From: Sphingomonas sp. NBWT7
GTDB lineage: Bacteria > Pseudomonadota > Alphaproteobacteria > Sphingomonadales > Sphingomonadaceae
Assembly: GCF_014217605.1 (NCBI RefSeq)
Contig: NZ_CP043639.1
Coordinates: 372,001 to 436,000, forward strand
DNA length: 64,000 nt
Reading direction: 5' to 3'
Under the pieces are notes generated by a model. The model had not been told where the DNA came from. It saw only the letters and a program-made list of their open reading frames with translations, and did no database searches. The position numbers and the translations under genes are program-made. How positions within the stretch are numbered: position 1 is the first letter of the stretch; every line of letters begins with the position of its first letter. This document shows, piece after piece, positions 1-8,688 of this stretch.

Positions 1-1
1 T

Positions 2-319
2 AAGCCCGAGAATTGGCTCGCCGCCGTCGCGCGCAACGGTCACGGGACCGAGGCGGAGGAGCCGCTCGCGCCGCAGACATGCGCGTCCGAGGCACTGCTG
101 ATGGGGCTGCGGCTGCGTGAGGGCGTCGATCTTCGCCGCGTCGCCGCGCTTGGCCAGACGGATATCGCCGGCGTCGTCGACGAGGCGGCGATCGAGCGCC
201 TGCCCGAGCTGATCGTGCGGGAAGGCGACCGGCTGCGGATCACGGAGGCCGGCATGCTGCTGCTCGATGCTATCCTGCCGGAGGTGGTGCGCGATACAAC
301 CGCGCACAAAATCGCCTAA
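2..319 (+). CDS. hemW: HemW-type radical SAM protein, C-terminal fragment
   Basis: This is the C-terminal part (about 105 residues) of a gene that begins before the window. The reading frame is open from the first bases to a TAA. The text around ENWLAAV, ALLMGLRLREGVD and LPELIVREGDRLRITEAGMLLLDAILPEVV matches the C-terminal domain of HemW/HemN-like coproporphyrinogen oxidase-family proteins. HemW is known as a heme chaperone that uses a radical SAM fold. The radical SAM cysteines lie outside the window, so enzyme-level function cannot be judged here. It converges on the small minus-strand gene at 316-486, whose stop codon overlaps its own by a few bases. Confidence 0.85.
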   Translation, partial: KPENWLAAVARNGHGTEAEEPLAPQTCASEALLMGLRLREGVDLRRVAALGQTDIAGVVDEAAIERLPELIVREGDRLRITEAGMLLLDAILPEVVRDTTAHKIA

Positions 320-486
320 TATCCCCACCAGGCGACGAGCATGATCAGCAGCGCGATCGCGACGAAGACGAAATGTCCGCGATAGGGATCGCGTTCGGGG
401 CGGTCGACGAACAGCGGCGGATCGTCTGGCCGTGGCATGTCGGGCGGGGGCGGTTCCTCGAGCGGCGGTTCGCGCTTGTCGGTCAT
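316..486 (-). CDS. small single-pass membrane protein
   Basis: A 56-residue protein of unknown function. I start it at the ATG at 486 because a near-perfect Shine-Dalgarno (AAGGAGGTGACG) lies directly upstream; the frame is open further but that extension would destroy the site. The first half is charged and proline-rich (PPLEEPPPPDMPRPDDPP), and the C-terminus is one hydrophobic helix (FVFVAIALLIMLVAWWGY), so it is probably anchored by its tail with the acidic, proline-rich part in the cytoplasm. It lies downstream of the LysR gene on the same strand and may be co-transcribed. No family recognised. Confidence 0.6.
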   Translation of the reverse strand: MTDKREPPLEEPPPPDMPRPDDPPLFVDRPERDPYRGHFVFVAIALLIMLVAWWGY

Positions 487-568
487 CGTCACCTCCTTGC
501 CGGCGCTCGGCAGCGCGTCATGCCCGCCACAACTGGAGGCGGCAAGCATTGCCGCGACGGTCGCGCCG

Positions 569-1438
569 TCAGGCGGGCGGGATCACGGTATCGCGCAGCC
601 ACTGGCTGACCGCCTGGATCCGCGGCGCGGCGTGCCCGTCGGCGTGGGTAACCAGCCAGAAGGTGCGCGATAGCGCGACATCGTCGGGCAGTACGGGCAC
701 CAGCGCCGTGTCACCCACGGCGACAAAGTCGGGCAGGATGCCGATCCCGGCGCCCGATCGTACCATTGCGTGCTGCACGTTGATGCTGGTCGAGCGCAGC
801 CGCGCGACAAGCCCGTCGTGCACCTCCGATAGGTAATCGAGCTCGGGCGCGTGGATATGCTCGGGCACGTAGCCGAGCAGGACGTGGCGTTCGAGCGACT
901 GCCGGTCTGCCGGCAGGCCATGGGCGGCGAGATAGGCTGGCGCGGCGTAGAGGCGCAGGCGATAGTGGGCGAGCTTGCCTGCGATCAGCTGGCGGTTGCG
1001 CGGGCGGGCGAGCATGACGGCGATGTCGGCCTCTCGCTTCGACGGATCGAGAAATCCCGATGCGGTAATGAGGTCAAGCCGGATCCTGGGATGCGCGGAC
1101 TGGAGCGCCGGCAGGCGGCGGGCGAGGACGTGCGTCGCGAGGCCCTCGGCGACGCTGAGCCGCACGTGGCCGGCGATGCCGCCGCCGCGCTCGCCCTCCG
1201 TCGCGGAAAGGATCGCGGCGTCGACCGCCTCGGCATGGCCGAGCAGCTTCTGCCCCGCGTCGCTCAACCGCCGTTCGCCGCCGATCGATTCGAATAGCGG
1301 CTGGCCGACCGCTGCCTCGAGCCGCTGCAGCCGGCGCGCGACGGTTGTGGTGTCGATGCCGAGCGCGCGCGCGGCCGCCGCGACCCTGCCGGCGTGCGCG
1401 ACGGAGAGGAACACGCGCAGATCGTCCCAGTTCTTCAC
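569..1438 (-). CDS. LysR-family transcriptional regulator
   Basis: A protein of about 290 residues with an N-terminal winged helix (NWDDLRVFLSVAHAGRVAAAARALG, then TTVARRLQRLEAAVGQPLF) and a LysR effector-binding domain from about residue 90. It is divergent from mmsA with the shared control region between them, so by the usual LysR logic it probably regulates itself and mmsA or the valine cluster; the effector is unknown. Start choice: an ATG at 1471 is possible, but it sits inside a perfect palindrome that looks like an operator. The GTG at 1438 gives the family-typical start (K-N-W-D-D-L) and leaves the palindrome outside the gene. Confidence 0.85.
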   Translation of the reverse strand: MKNWDDLRVFLSVAHAGRVAAAARALGIDTTTVARRLQRLEAAVGQPLFESIGGERRLSDAGQKLLGHAEAVDAAILSATEGERGGGIAGHVRLSVAEGLATHVLARRLPALQSAHPRIRLDLITASGFLDPSKREADIAVMLARPRNRQLIAGKLAHYRLRLYAAPAYLAAHGLPADRQSLERHVLLGYVPEHIHAPELDYLSEVHDGLVARLRSTSINVQHAMVRSGAGIGILPDFVAVGDTALVPVLPDDVALSRTFWLVTHADGHAAPRIQAVSQWLRDTVIPPA

Positions 1439-1464
1439 GCGCTCGGCCCCGGCATGGCTGCAAA

Positions 1465-1480
1465 AATGCATTCGTGCATT
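1465..1480. promoter_or_regulatory. palindromic operator candidate, lysR-mmsA intergenic
   Basis: AATGCA-TTCG-TGCATT is a perfect 6-bp inverted repeat with a 4-base spacer, lying between the divergent LysR gene and mmsA. Flanking bases (GCAAA on the left, GCGAAA on the right) partly extend the symmetry. Position and dyad symmetry fit a LysR-family binding site; binding itself is inferred. Confidence 0.45.
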
Positions 1481-1551
1481 GCGAAATCACGCGCTTGTAT
1501 GCAGAAACGCCGCTGGCCTACAAGCCGCGCGAACAATCACCGGAGAGCCCC

Positions 1552-3084
1552 ATGCGTGTCATCGATCACCACATCGTCGGTTCGGGCGGCGCAGGTAGCG
1601 GCCGTACCTCCGAGGTGTTCGATCCGAACACCGGCAAGGTGCAGGCAACGGTGACGTTGGGCACGCAGGCCGATCTCGACCGCGCGATTACAGCCGCGCA
1701 GGCGGCGCAGCCGGCATGGGCGGCAACGAATCCGCAGCGGCGCGCACGCGTGATGTTCGCGTTCAAGGCGCTGGTCGAAGCCAACATGGACGAGCTGGCG
1801 CACCTGCTGAGCAGCGAGCACGGCAAGGTGATCGCCGACGCGAAGGGCGACATCCAGCGCGGGCTGGAAGTGATCGAATTCTGCTGCGGCATCCCGCACG
1901 TGCTGAAGGGCGAATATACCCAAGGGGCGGGACCGGGGATCGACGTCTACTCGATGCGCCAGCCGCTCGGCATCGGCGCTGGTATCACACCGTTCAACTT
2001 CCCGGCGATGATCCCGCTGTGGATGAGCGGCGTCGCGATCGCGACGGGCAATGCCTTCATCCTGAAGCCGTCCGAGCGCGACCCGAGCGTGCCGGTGCGG
2101 CTCGCCGAGCTGTTCCGCGAAGCGGGGCTGCCCGAGGGCATCCTGCAGGTGGTGCAGGGCGACAAGGAGATGGTCGACGCGATCCTCGATCATCCGGCGA
2201 TCAGCGCAGTCAGCTTCGTCGGGTCGAGCGACATCGCGCATTACGTGTACCGGCGCGGCGTCGCGGCGGGCAAGCGCGTGCAGGCGATGGGCGGCGCGAA
2301 GAACCACGGCATCGTGATGCCCGACGCCGATCTCGACCAAGTCGTCGCCGACCTGTCGGGCGCCGCCTTCGGCTCGGCGGGCGAGCGCTGCATGGCGCTG
2401 CCCGTGGTTGTGCCGGTCGGCGAGAAGACCGCGGTGGCGCTGCGCGAGAAGCTGATCCCCGCGATCGCGGCGCTGCGCGTCGGCGTGTCGACCGATGCGG
2501 AGGCGCATTACGGCCCCGTGGTCAACGCGGCGCATCGGCAGCGCGTCGAGAACTGGATCCAGACCGGCGTCGACGAGGGCGCGGAGCTCGTCGTCGACGG
2601 GCGCGGCTTCACGCTGCAGGGGCATGAGGAGGGCTTCTTCATCGGGCCCAGCCTGTTCGATCACGTCACGCCCGAGATGAGCGCGTACAAGGAAGAGATC
2701 TTTGGCCCCGTGCTCCAGATCGTCCGCGCGCCCGATTTCGAGACCGCAGTGCGGCTGCCGAGCGATCATCAATACGGCAATGGCGTCGCGATCTTCACGC
2801 GCAACGGCCATGCCGCGCGTGAGTTCGCCGCGCGCGTCAACGTCGGCATGGTCGGCATCAACGTGCCGATCCCGGTGCCGGTCGCCTATCACACCTTCGG
2901 CGGATGGAAGCGCTCGGCGTTCGGCGATACCAATCAGCACGGCATGGAAGGCGTGAAGTTCTGGACCAAGGTCAAGACCGTCACGCAGCGCTGGCCGGAC
3001 GGCAGCAGCGACCTGCCGCGCGGCAGCAAGGACGGCGGGCCGAGCCGTATCCAGGACGCGTTCGTCATTCCGACGATGGGCTGA
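1552..3084 (+). CDS. mmsA: methylmalonate-semialdehyde dehydrogenase (acylating)
   Basis: A 510-residue member of the aldehyde dehydrogenase superfamily. It oxidises methylmalonate semialdehyde (or malonate semialdehyde) with NAD and CoA to propionyl-CoA or acetyl-CoA plus CO2, the last step of valine catabolism, in the cytosol. The catalytic cysteine is Cys280 in GERCMALPVV, the sequence context typical of MmsA rather than other ALDHs. The substrate/cofactor segment ITPFNFPAMIPLWM lies near residue 150. Start at ATG 1552 after GGAGAG; the longer open frame upstream runs through the regulatory region and is rejected. The mmsB gene downstream supports the assignment. Confidence 0.95.
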   Translation: MRVIDHHIVGSGGAGSGRTSEVFDPNTGKVQATVTLGTQADLDRAITAAQAAQPAWAATNPQRRARVMFAFKALVEANMDELAHLLSSEHGKVIADAKGDIQRGLEVIEFCCGIPHVLKGEYTQGAGPGIDVYSMRQPLGIGAGITPFNFPAMIPLWMSGVAIATGNAFILKPSERDPSVPVRLAELFREAGLPEGILQVVQGDKEMVDAILDHPAISAVSFVGSSDIAHYVYRRGVAAGKRVQAMGGAKNHGIVMPDADLDQVVADLSGAAFGSAGERCMALPVVVPVGEKTAVALREKLIPAIAALRVGVSTDAEAHYGPVVNAAHRQRVENWIQTGVDEGAELVVDGRGFTLQGHEEGFFIGPSLFDHVTPEMSAYKEEIFGPVLQIVRAPDFETAVRLPSDHQYGNGVAIFTRNGHAAREFAARVNVGMVGINVPIPVPVAYHTFGGWKRSAFGDTNQHGMEGVKFWTKVKTVTQRWPDGSSDLPRGSKDGGPSRIQDAFVIPTMG

Positions 3085-3131
3085 TCCGATCGGTGGTAGC
3101 ATAGCCGATCGGCCAGGCAGGAGAAGCGGGC

Positions 3132-3620
3132 ATGGACAGGACGGTGACGGCAACGATGATCTCGGCAACCGCAGCGCTGCTGTCCGCTTGCCAGGTTCCG
3201 ATGCCAGAGCAGCGGAACGAGACGCCGGTGGAAGAGGGCGCGACCTTCAACGTCGTCAACGCGCTCGATCCGGCGCCGCGCGATGACGCCGCGGACGTCG
3301 CGGCGGCGGCGAACGACGGCCGCCTGCCGCCCGCTTTCCTCGGGCGCTGGGGGCTCGTGCCGGCGGATTGCACGTCGACGCGCGGCGACGCCAAGGGATT
3401 GATGACGGTCGAGGCCGATCGTCTCACCTTCTACGAGTCGCGCGCGACGATCTCCAAGCTTACCGCCGTCTCGCCGACCGAGCTGCGCGCGAGCCTCGCG
3501 TTCAGCGGCGAGGGGCAGGAATGGACGCAGGAGACGCCGCTGGTGCTCGAGGACAATGGCAATGCGCTGACCCGCGTCGCTGACGGGCAGACGCTCCGCT
3601 ACACCCGCTGTACGGCGTGA
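3132..3620 (+). CDS. predicted lipoprotein
   Basis: A 162-residue protein with a short N-terminal hydrophobic segment ending in a lipobox (LSAC, Cys20), so it is predicted to be lipid-anchored and exported. The mature part has an acidic, alanine-rich linker and then a compact domain from about residue 68 (PPAFLGRWGLVPADC) ending in two threonine/arginine-rich strands (LRYTRCTA). The two cysteines in the mature domain could form a disulfide. No function can be assigned. It lies between mmsA and purU on the same strand with short gaps, so it may be co-transcribed with the valine cluster. Confidence 0.75.
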   Translation: MDRTVTATMISATAALLSACQVPMPEQRNETPVEEGATFNVVNALDPAPRDDAADVAAAANDGRLPPAFLGRWGLVPADCTSTRGDAKGLMTVEADRLTFYESRATISKLTAVSPTELRASLAFSGEGQEWTQETPLVLEDNGNALTRVADGQTLRYTRCTA

Positions 3621-3627
3621 TCGCCCG

Positions 3628-4464
3628 GTGACGCAGGCGGCCTGGATCTTCACCTTCTCGTGCCAGGACCGCGGCGGGATCGTCGCCGCGGTGACGGGTA
3701 CGCTTGCCGACGCGGGCGGCTTCATCCTCGACAGCCAGCAATATGCCGATCTCGACAGCGGGCGCTTCTTCATGCGCGTCGTGTTCGCGGGGCCGGACGT
3801 GCGCGATGCGCTGTCGGTCGTCGCCGCGCGCTTCGGGTTCGACTGGACGCTGGTGCCCGCCGATCACCGCCCGCACGTGGTGATCGCCTGCTCGACGACG
3901 TCGCACTGCCTCAACGATCTGCTGCACCGCTGGTCGATCGGCGCGCTGCCGATCGATCCGGTCGCGGTCGTCTCCAACCACGAGACGCTGCGCAAGTTGG
4001 CCGAATGGCACGGCGTGCCGTTCCATCACCTACCGGTATCGGCCGCGAACCGCGGCGCGCAGGAGGCGGCGCTGCGAGCGATCTTCGACGAGGCGCGCGC
4101 GGATCTGCTGGTGCTCGCGCGCTACATGCAGGTGCTGTCGCCCGATCTCGTCGCGGCGCTCGCCGGGCGGTGCGTCAACATCCATCACAGCTTCCTGCCG
4201 AGCTTCAAGGGCGCCAAGCCTTACCATCAGGCGCATGCGCGCGGCGTGAAGCTGATCGGTGCGACGGCACACTTCGTCACCACCGATCTCGATGAAGGAC
4301 CGATCATCGAGCAGGCGGCCGAGCGCGTCGATCACCGCGCGACGGTCGAGGAGTTCATCGCCACCGGGCGCGATATCGAGGCGCAGGTGCTCGCGCGCGC
4401 GGTGCGTTGGATCGCCGAGCGCCGCGTCCTTGCCAATGGTGCGCGCACCGTCGTCTTCCGTTAG
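3628..4464 (+). CDS. purU: formyltetrahydrofolate deformylase
   Basis: A 278-residue protein starting with GTG. Residues about 7-85 form an ACT domain (FTFSCQDRGGIVAAVTGTLADAGGFI) and residues about 85-275 a formyltransferase domain containing VNIHHSFLPSFKGAKPYHQA (near residues 184-203) and GATAHFVTTDLDEGPIIEQ, with the conserved His and Asp. PurU hydrolyses 10-formyl-THF to THF and formate, balancing one-carbon pools for purine and glycine metabolism. Its place inside a valine-degradation cluster is unusual. Gap to the next gene is only 9 bases. Confidence 0.92.
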   Translation: MTQAAWIFTFSCQDRGGIVAAVTGTLADAGGFILDSQQYADLDSGRFFMRVVFAGPDVRDALSVVAARFGFDWTLVPADHRPHVVIACSTTSHCLNDLLHRWSIGALPIDPVAVVSNHETLRKLAEWHGVPFHHLPVSAANRGAQEAALRAIFDEARADLLVLARYMQVLSPDLVAALAGRCVNIHHSFLPSFKGAKPYHQAHARGVKLIGATAHFVTTDLDEGPIIEQAAERVDHRATVEEFIATGRDIEAQVLARAVRWIAERRVLANGARTVVFR

Positions 4465-4473
4465 AGAGTTCCC

Positions 4474-5637
4474 ATGACCGACCAGTCCGACCCAACCGCC
4501 CAGTTCGATCTAACGGGCGACCAGCGCGAGATCCAGGAACTCGCGCGCCGTTTCACCGCCGATCGCATTACGCCGTTCGCGGCTGAGTGGGACGAGCAGC
4601 ACATCTTCCCGCGCGACACGATCAAGGCCGCGGCCGAGCTCGGCTTCGCCGCAATCTACGTCAGCGAGGAGAGCGGCGGGATCAACCTCGGCCGGCTCGA
4701 GGCGGCGCTGATCATGGAGGCGATGGCCTATGGCTGCCCCGCGACGAGCGCGTTCATCTCGATCCACAACATGGCGTCGTGGATGATCGATCGCTTCGGC
4801 TCGGACGATCTCAAGGGCCGCTATCTCCCCGACCTCGTCACGATGGAGCGGATGGCGAGCTACTGCCTGACCGAGCCGGGCTCCGGATCGGATGCCGCGG
4901 CGCTCAAAACGAGCGCGCGGCTCGACGGCGATCATTACGTCGTCAACGGCACCAAGCAGTTCATCTCGGGCGCTGGCGAGAACGAAGTCTACGTCACGAT
5001 GGTGCGCACCGGGGCGGAGGGGCCGAAGGGGATTTCGTGCCTGGTCATCGACAAGGATACGCCCGGCGTCAGCTTTGGCGCGAACGAGCGCAAGCTCGGC
5101 TGGCACGCACAGCCGACGCGCCAGGTGATCTTCGACAACGTGCGCGTCCCCGTCGCCAATCGCGTCGGGCAGGAAGGCGAGGGGTTCCGCTTCGCAATGA
5201 TGGGGCTCGACGGCGGGCGGCTCAACATCGGCGCCTGCTCGCTGGGCGGCGCGCAGCGCTGCCTCGACGAGGCGATCGCCTATACCAAGGATCGCCAGCA
5301 GTTCGGGCGGCCGGTGGCCGATTTCCAGAACACGCAGTTCACGCTCGCCGACATGGATACCGAGCTGCAGGCCGCACGCTACCTCCTCTATGTCGCGGCC
5401 GCTAAGGTAACCGCGAACGCGCCCGACAAGACGCGTTTCGCGGCGATGGCGAAGCGGCTCGCGACCGATACCGGATCGTCGGTGGTCGATCGCGCGCTGC
5501 AGCTGCACGGCGGCTACGGCTATCTGATGGATTATCCGGTGGAGCGTTTCTGGCGTGACCTTCGCGTGCACTCGATCCTTGAAGGCACCAATCAGGTAAT
5601 GCGGATGATCGTCGGGCGCGAGCTGACGCGGCAGTGA
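4474..5637 (+). CDS. acyl-CoA dehydrogenase, probably isobutyryl-CoA dehydrogenase
   Basis: A 387-residue FAD enzyme that would introduce a 2,3 double bond into a branched short-chain acyl-CoA and pass electrons to electron-transfer flavoprotein. Signature 1 (SYCLTEPGSGSDAA, near residue 130) and the C-terminal block LHGGYGYLMDYPVERFWRD are intact; the catalytic base is Glu370 in ILEGTNQ, the position used by short-chain enzymes. Isobutyryl-CoA is inferred as substrate from the neighbours (hydrolase, hydratase, mmsB, mmsA). Start ATG follows GAGAG. Its stop overlaps the region just before the next gene. Confidence 0.9.
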   Translation: MTDQSDPTAQFDLTGDQREIQELARRFTADRITPFAAEWDEQHIFPRDTIKAAAELGFAAIYVSEESGGINLGRLEAALIMEAMAYGCPATSAFISIHNMASWMIDRFGSDDLKGRYLPDLVTMERMASYCLTEPGSGSDAAALKTSARLDGDHYVVNGTKQFISGAGENEVYVTMVRTGAEGPKGISCLVIDKDTPGVSFGANERKLGWHAQPTRQVIFDNVRVPVANRVGQEGEGFRFAMMGLDGGRLNIGACSLGGAQRCLDEAIAYTKDRQQFGRPVADFQNTQFTLADMDTELQAARYLLYVAAAKVTANAPDKTRFAAMAKRLATDTGSSVVDRALQLHGGYGYLMDYPVERFWRDLRVHSILEGTNQVMRMIVGRELTRQ

Positions 5638-5657
5638 GCGGGACGGAAGGAACCAGC

Positions 5658-6701
5658 ATGATCCAGGACCTGATCGTCACGACGGAGGGCGCCGTCGGCC
5701 GCATCCGCCTCAACCGGCCCAAGGCGATCCACGCGCTCAACACCGCGATGTGCGAGGGCGTGCTCGCCGCACTCGAGGCGTGGCGCGCCGACACGGCGGT
5801 GCAGGCGATCGTGATCGACCATGCAGAGGGTCGCGGTTTCTGCGCGGGCGGCGACATCCGCATGCTGGCGGACAGCGGTGCGAAGGACGGCGCGGAAGCG
5901 CGCGCGTTCTTTCACACCGAATATCGCATGAACCACCGGCTGTTCACCTACGCCAAGGACACGATCGCGTTCATGGACGGGATCACGATGGGCGGCGGCG
6001 TCGGCCTGTCGCAGCCGTGCCGCTTCCGCGTCGCGACCGAGAATACGAAGTTCGCGATGCCCGAGACGGGGATCGGCCTGTTCCCCGACGTCGGTGGCGG
6101 TTGGTATCTGTCGCGCCTGCCGGGGCGGTTCGGGCAGTATCTCGCGCTGACCGGCCACCGGCTCGACGGTGCGGAGACGTTGGCGCTCGGCCTCGCAACG
6201 CACTTCCTGCCCGCCGAGAAGGTGGACGAGGCGAAGCGGCGCACCATCGCAGAGCCGACGGGGATCGACGCGATCCTCACCGACCTGTCGGCCGATCCGG
6301 GCCGCGCCGCGATCCTCGAACATCGCGCCGAGATCGATCGGCTGTTCGCGTCCGACCGGCTCGAGGACGTGTTCGACGCGCTGGCGGCGGACGGCAGCGA
6401 TTTCGCGCGCGATACGCTGGCGACGTTGAAGACCAAATCGCCGCAGACGATGAAGGTCAGCCTCAAGCTCCTTCTCGACGGCAAGTCGATGCCGACGTTC
6501 GAGGACGAGATGCGTCAGGAATATGCCGTCGGGGCGCGCGTCGTGCAGCGGCACGACTTCCTCGAGGGCGTCCGCGCGGTAATCGTCGACAAGGACAATG
6601 CGCCGCGCTGGGATCCGGCGACGCCGGAGGGCGTGAGCGACCACGTGATCGACCAGATCTTCGCGCCCTTGCCCGATGCCGAGGCGTGGACGCCGGCCTA
6701 A
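5658..6701 (+). CDS. 3-hydroxyisobutyryl-CoA hydrolase (crotonase family)
   Basis: A 347-residue protein of the ECH_2 branch of the crotonase superfamily. It would hydrolyse 3-hydroxyisobutyryl-CoA to free 3-hydroxyisobutyrate, the step before MmsB. The oxyanion-hole glycines are visible (RGFCAGGDIRML and MGGGVGLS), and PETGIGLFPDVGGGW carries the Glu136/Asp144 pair characteristic of this hydrolase. The length, longer than hydratases (about 260), also fits. ATG at 5658 is preferred over an upstream GTG because GGAAGGA lies at the right distance. Confidence 0.88.
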   Translation: MIQDLIVTTEGAVGRIRLNRPKAIHALNTAMCEGVLAALEAWRADTAVQAIVIDHAEGRGFCAGGDIRMLADSGAKDGAEARAFFHTEYRMNHRLFTYAKDTIAFMDGITMGGGVGLSQPCRFRVATENTKFAMPETGIGLFPDVGGGWYLSRLPGRFGQYLALTGHRLDGAETLALGLATHFLPAEKVDEAKRRTIAEPTGIDAILTDLSADPGRAAILEHRAEIDRLFASDRLEDVFDALAADGSDFARDTLATLKTKSPQTMKVSLKLLLDGKSMPTFEDEMRQEYAVGARVVQRHDFLEGVRAVIVDKDNAPRWDPATPEGVSDHVIDQIFAPLPDAEAWTPA

Positions 6702-6712
6702 TCAACAAATTA

Positions 6713-6743
6713 TCGTTACCCCGGCGCCGATCCGGGGCAACGA
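6713..6743. repeat. palindromic intergenic hairpin (REP-like)
   Basis: TCGTTACCCCGG and CCGGGGCAACGA are 12-base arms with one mismatch around a 7-base loop. It sits in the 57-base gap between the hydrolase and hydratase genes. The TACCCCGG/CCGGGG core resembles the larger palindromic element at 23058-23144, suggesting one dispersed repeat family. Confidence 0.55.
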
Positions 6744-6758
6744 CGGGAGAGACTATCG

Positions 6759-7541
6759 ATGCCTGATTACGCCAATATCCTGGTCGAGCAGCGCGGCGCT
6801 GTGACGCTCGTCACGCTTAACCGGCCGCAGGCGCTCAATGCGCTGAATTCGGACGTGCTGGCCGATCTCGCCGCAGCATTCGGCGCGTACGACAAGGATC
6901 CCGGCCAGCGCTGCCTGGTGCTGACCGGCGCGGGCGAGAAGGCGTTCGCGGCCGGCGCAGACATCAAACAGATGGCGGACATGGCGGCGGCCGATTTCTT
7001 TCTCCAGGATTTCTTCGCCGGCTGGCAGACCGGTGTGGTCGCAACGCGCAAGCCGTGGATCGCGGCGGTCAACGGTTTTGCACTCGGCGGCGGCTGCGAG
7101 CTCGCGATGATGGCGGACTTCATCTACGCCGCTGACACCGCCAAGTTCGGCCAGCCCGAAATCAAGCTCGGCGTCGCGCCGGGCATGGGCGGGTCGCAGC
7201 GGCTGACGCGCGCGATCGGCAAGGCCAAGGCGATGGAAATGTGCCTGACCGCCCGGATGATGGATGCCGCCGAAGCGGAACGCAGTGGGCTCGTCGCAAA
7301 GGTAGTGCCGCTCGACAATCTGCTCGACGAGACGCTGAAAACCGCCGAGCTGATCGCCGGCATGCCGCCGATGGCCGCGATGGTGAACAAGGAAATGGTC
7401 AACACCGCGTACGAGACCAATCTTGCGCAGGGCATCCTGACCGAACGCCGCCTGTTCCAGATCCTGACCGCGACGCAGGACAAGGCCGAGGGCATGGCGG
7501 CATTCATCGAGAAGCGTGCTGGGAACTGGAAGGGACGCTGA
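6759..7541 (+). CDS. enoyl-CoA hydratase
   Basis: A 260-residue crotonase. It hydrates a 2-enoyl-CoA, here presumably methacrylyl-CoA made by the acyl-CoA dehydrogenase at 4474, to 3-hydroxyisobutyryl-CoA. Both catalytic glutamates are present: Glu114 in GGGCELAMM and Glu134 in [15 protein letters not shown], with the usual 20-residue spacing. The oxyanion-hole segment is [13 protein letters not shown] start follows GGGAGAG. The pathway role is inferred from context; general short-chain beta-oxidation is the alternative. Confidence 0.92.
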   Translation: MPDYANILVEQRGAVTLVTLNRPQALNALNSDVLADLAAAFGAYDKDPGQRCLVLTGAGEKAFAAGADIKQMADMAAADFFLQDFFAGWQTGVVATRKPWIAAVNGFALGGGCELAMMADFIYAADTAKFGQPEIKLGVAPGMGGSQRLTRAIGKAKAMEMCLTARMMDAAEAERSGLVAKVVPLDNLLDETLKTAELIAGMPPMAAMVNKEMVNTAYETNLAQGILTERRLFQILTATQDKAEGMAAFIEKRAGNWKGR

Positions 7542-7567
7542 TCGACCTCCTGCTGGTATGCGCGGCG

Positions 7568-7807
7568 GTGATCGCCGCTTCGGGCGTGGCGGCGGGGCGC
7601 TGGACGCGGCTGCACCCGCTGGTCGCGGCGACGCTGGTGGCGATCCTGCCGGCGGTGCTGGCGGTCATCGCGATGGCCGGGTTTATGGCGGACGCGCGCA
7701 GCGTCTACGGTGCGGGGCTGCTCGCGTTCGTTGCGGCTGCGGGCATCGCGGCCTTTGGCGCGTTCCTCGGTTGGTTGCGCCGCAAGCATGTTGAAGGAAT
7801 TGGGTAA
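7568..7807 (+). CDS. small two/three-helix membrane protein
   Basis: About 79 residues, unknown function. It is nearly all hydrophobic, with likely membrane segments LVAATLVAILPAVLAVIAMAG and LLAFVAAAGIAAFGAFLGWL and a basic tail (RRKHVEG). The frame is open right from the hydratase stop codon, and no ATG exists, so the start is uncertain: GTG 7568 is the first standard start, but a CTG at 7538 behind GGAAGGGACG is possible. Its TAA overlaps the mmsB ATG (TAATG), indicating translational coupling in the operon. Confidence 0.55.
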   Translation: MIAASGVAAGRWTRLHPLVAATLVAILPAVLAVIAMAGFMADARSVYGAGLLAFVAAAGIAAFGAFLGWLRRKHVEGIG

Positions 7808-8688
7808 TGGCACGCGTCGGTTTCATCGGGCTCGGCAATATGGGCGGCGGCATGGCCGCTAACCTCGCGAAGAACGGGCATGACGTTCACGCCTTCGACC
7901 TGAGCGAGGAGGCGCTGGCGCGCGCGCGGCAGGCGGGGTGCCTACCGGTCGCCGATGCCGCTGCGGCAGCGGAAGGTGCCGAGGCGATCATCACCATGCT
8001 GCCCGCTGGGCGACACGTCGCGGGCGTTTATACGGACGCCGTCTTCCCGCACGCAGCGCCGGGCGCCGTATTGATCGACTGCTCGACGATCGACGTCGCA
8101 ACCGCGCGCCAGCTGGCGAGCGACGCAGCGGCGAAGGGGCTCGAGGCGGTCGATGCGCCCGTATCGGGCGGGATCGCGGCGGCGAACGGCGGGACGCTGA
8201 CCTTCATGGTCGGCGGCACCGACGCCGGCTTCCGCCGCGCGCAGCCGTTCCTGGAGGACATGGGCAAGGCGGTGATCCACGCGGGCGCGAGTGGCGCAGG
8301 CCAGGCGGTCAAGATGTGCAACAACCTGATCCTTGCCGGCACGATGATTGCGACATGCGAGGGCTTCGCGCTCGCCGAGAAGCTTGGGCTCGATCCGCAG
8401 GTGTTCTACGACATTTCGAGCAAAGCGACGGGGCAGAGCTGGTCAATGACGAGCTACTGCCCGCTGCCGGGCGTCGGCCCCGAGAGCCCGGCGGACCGCG
8501 ACTATCAGGGCGGGTTCGCCGCCGCGCTGATGCTGAAGGATCTGCGGCTCGCAATGGCGGCGGCAGCGGAAGCCGGCGCCACGCTACCGCTCGGCACGCG
8601 CGCGACCGAGCTCTACGAGGCGTTCGCCGCCGAGCACGGCAACCTAGATTTCTCCGCGATCATCAAGACGGCGCAGGGCAAGGCGTGA
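7807..8688 (+). CDS. mmsB: 3-hydroxyisobutyrate dehydrogenase
   Basis: A 293-residue beta-hydroxyacid dehydrogenase that oxidises 3-hydroxyisobutyrate to methylmalonate semialdehyde with NAD, feeding MmsA. The Rossmann motif GFIGLGNMGGGMA occupies residues 5-17, the substrate segment DAPVSGGIAAANGGTLTFMVGG lies near residues 116-137, and the catalytic lysine is Lys169 in GAGQAVKMCNN. ATG overlaps the previous stop, and its own TGA overlaps the GTG of the next gene. Confidence 0.95.
   Translation: MARVGFIGLGNMGGGMAANLAKNGHDVHAFDLSEEALARARQAGCLPVADAAAAAEGAEAIITMLPAGRHVAGVYTDAVFPHAAPGAVLIDCSTIDVATARQLASDAAAKGLEAVDAPVSGGIAAANGGTLTFMVGGTDAGFRRAQPFLEDMGKAVIHAGASGAGQAVKMCNNLILAGTMIATCEGFALAEKLGLDPQVFYDISSKATGQSWSMTSYCPLPGVGPESPADRDYQGGFAAALMLKDLRLAMAAAAEAGATLPLGTRATELYEAFAAEHGNLDFSAIIKTAQGKA

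Noticed and set aside
1537..3168. Long open frame (543 codons) opposite mmsA
   Set aside because: Pure antisense shadow of a GC-rich coding gene: composition is Arg/His/Asp-rich, no start-site signal, no recognisable domain.
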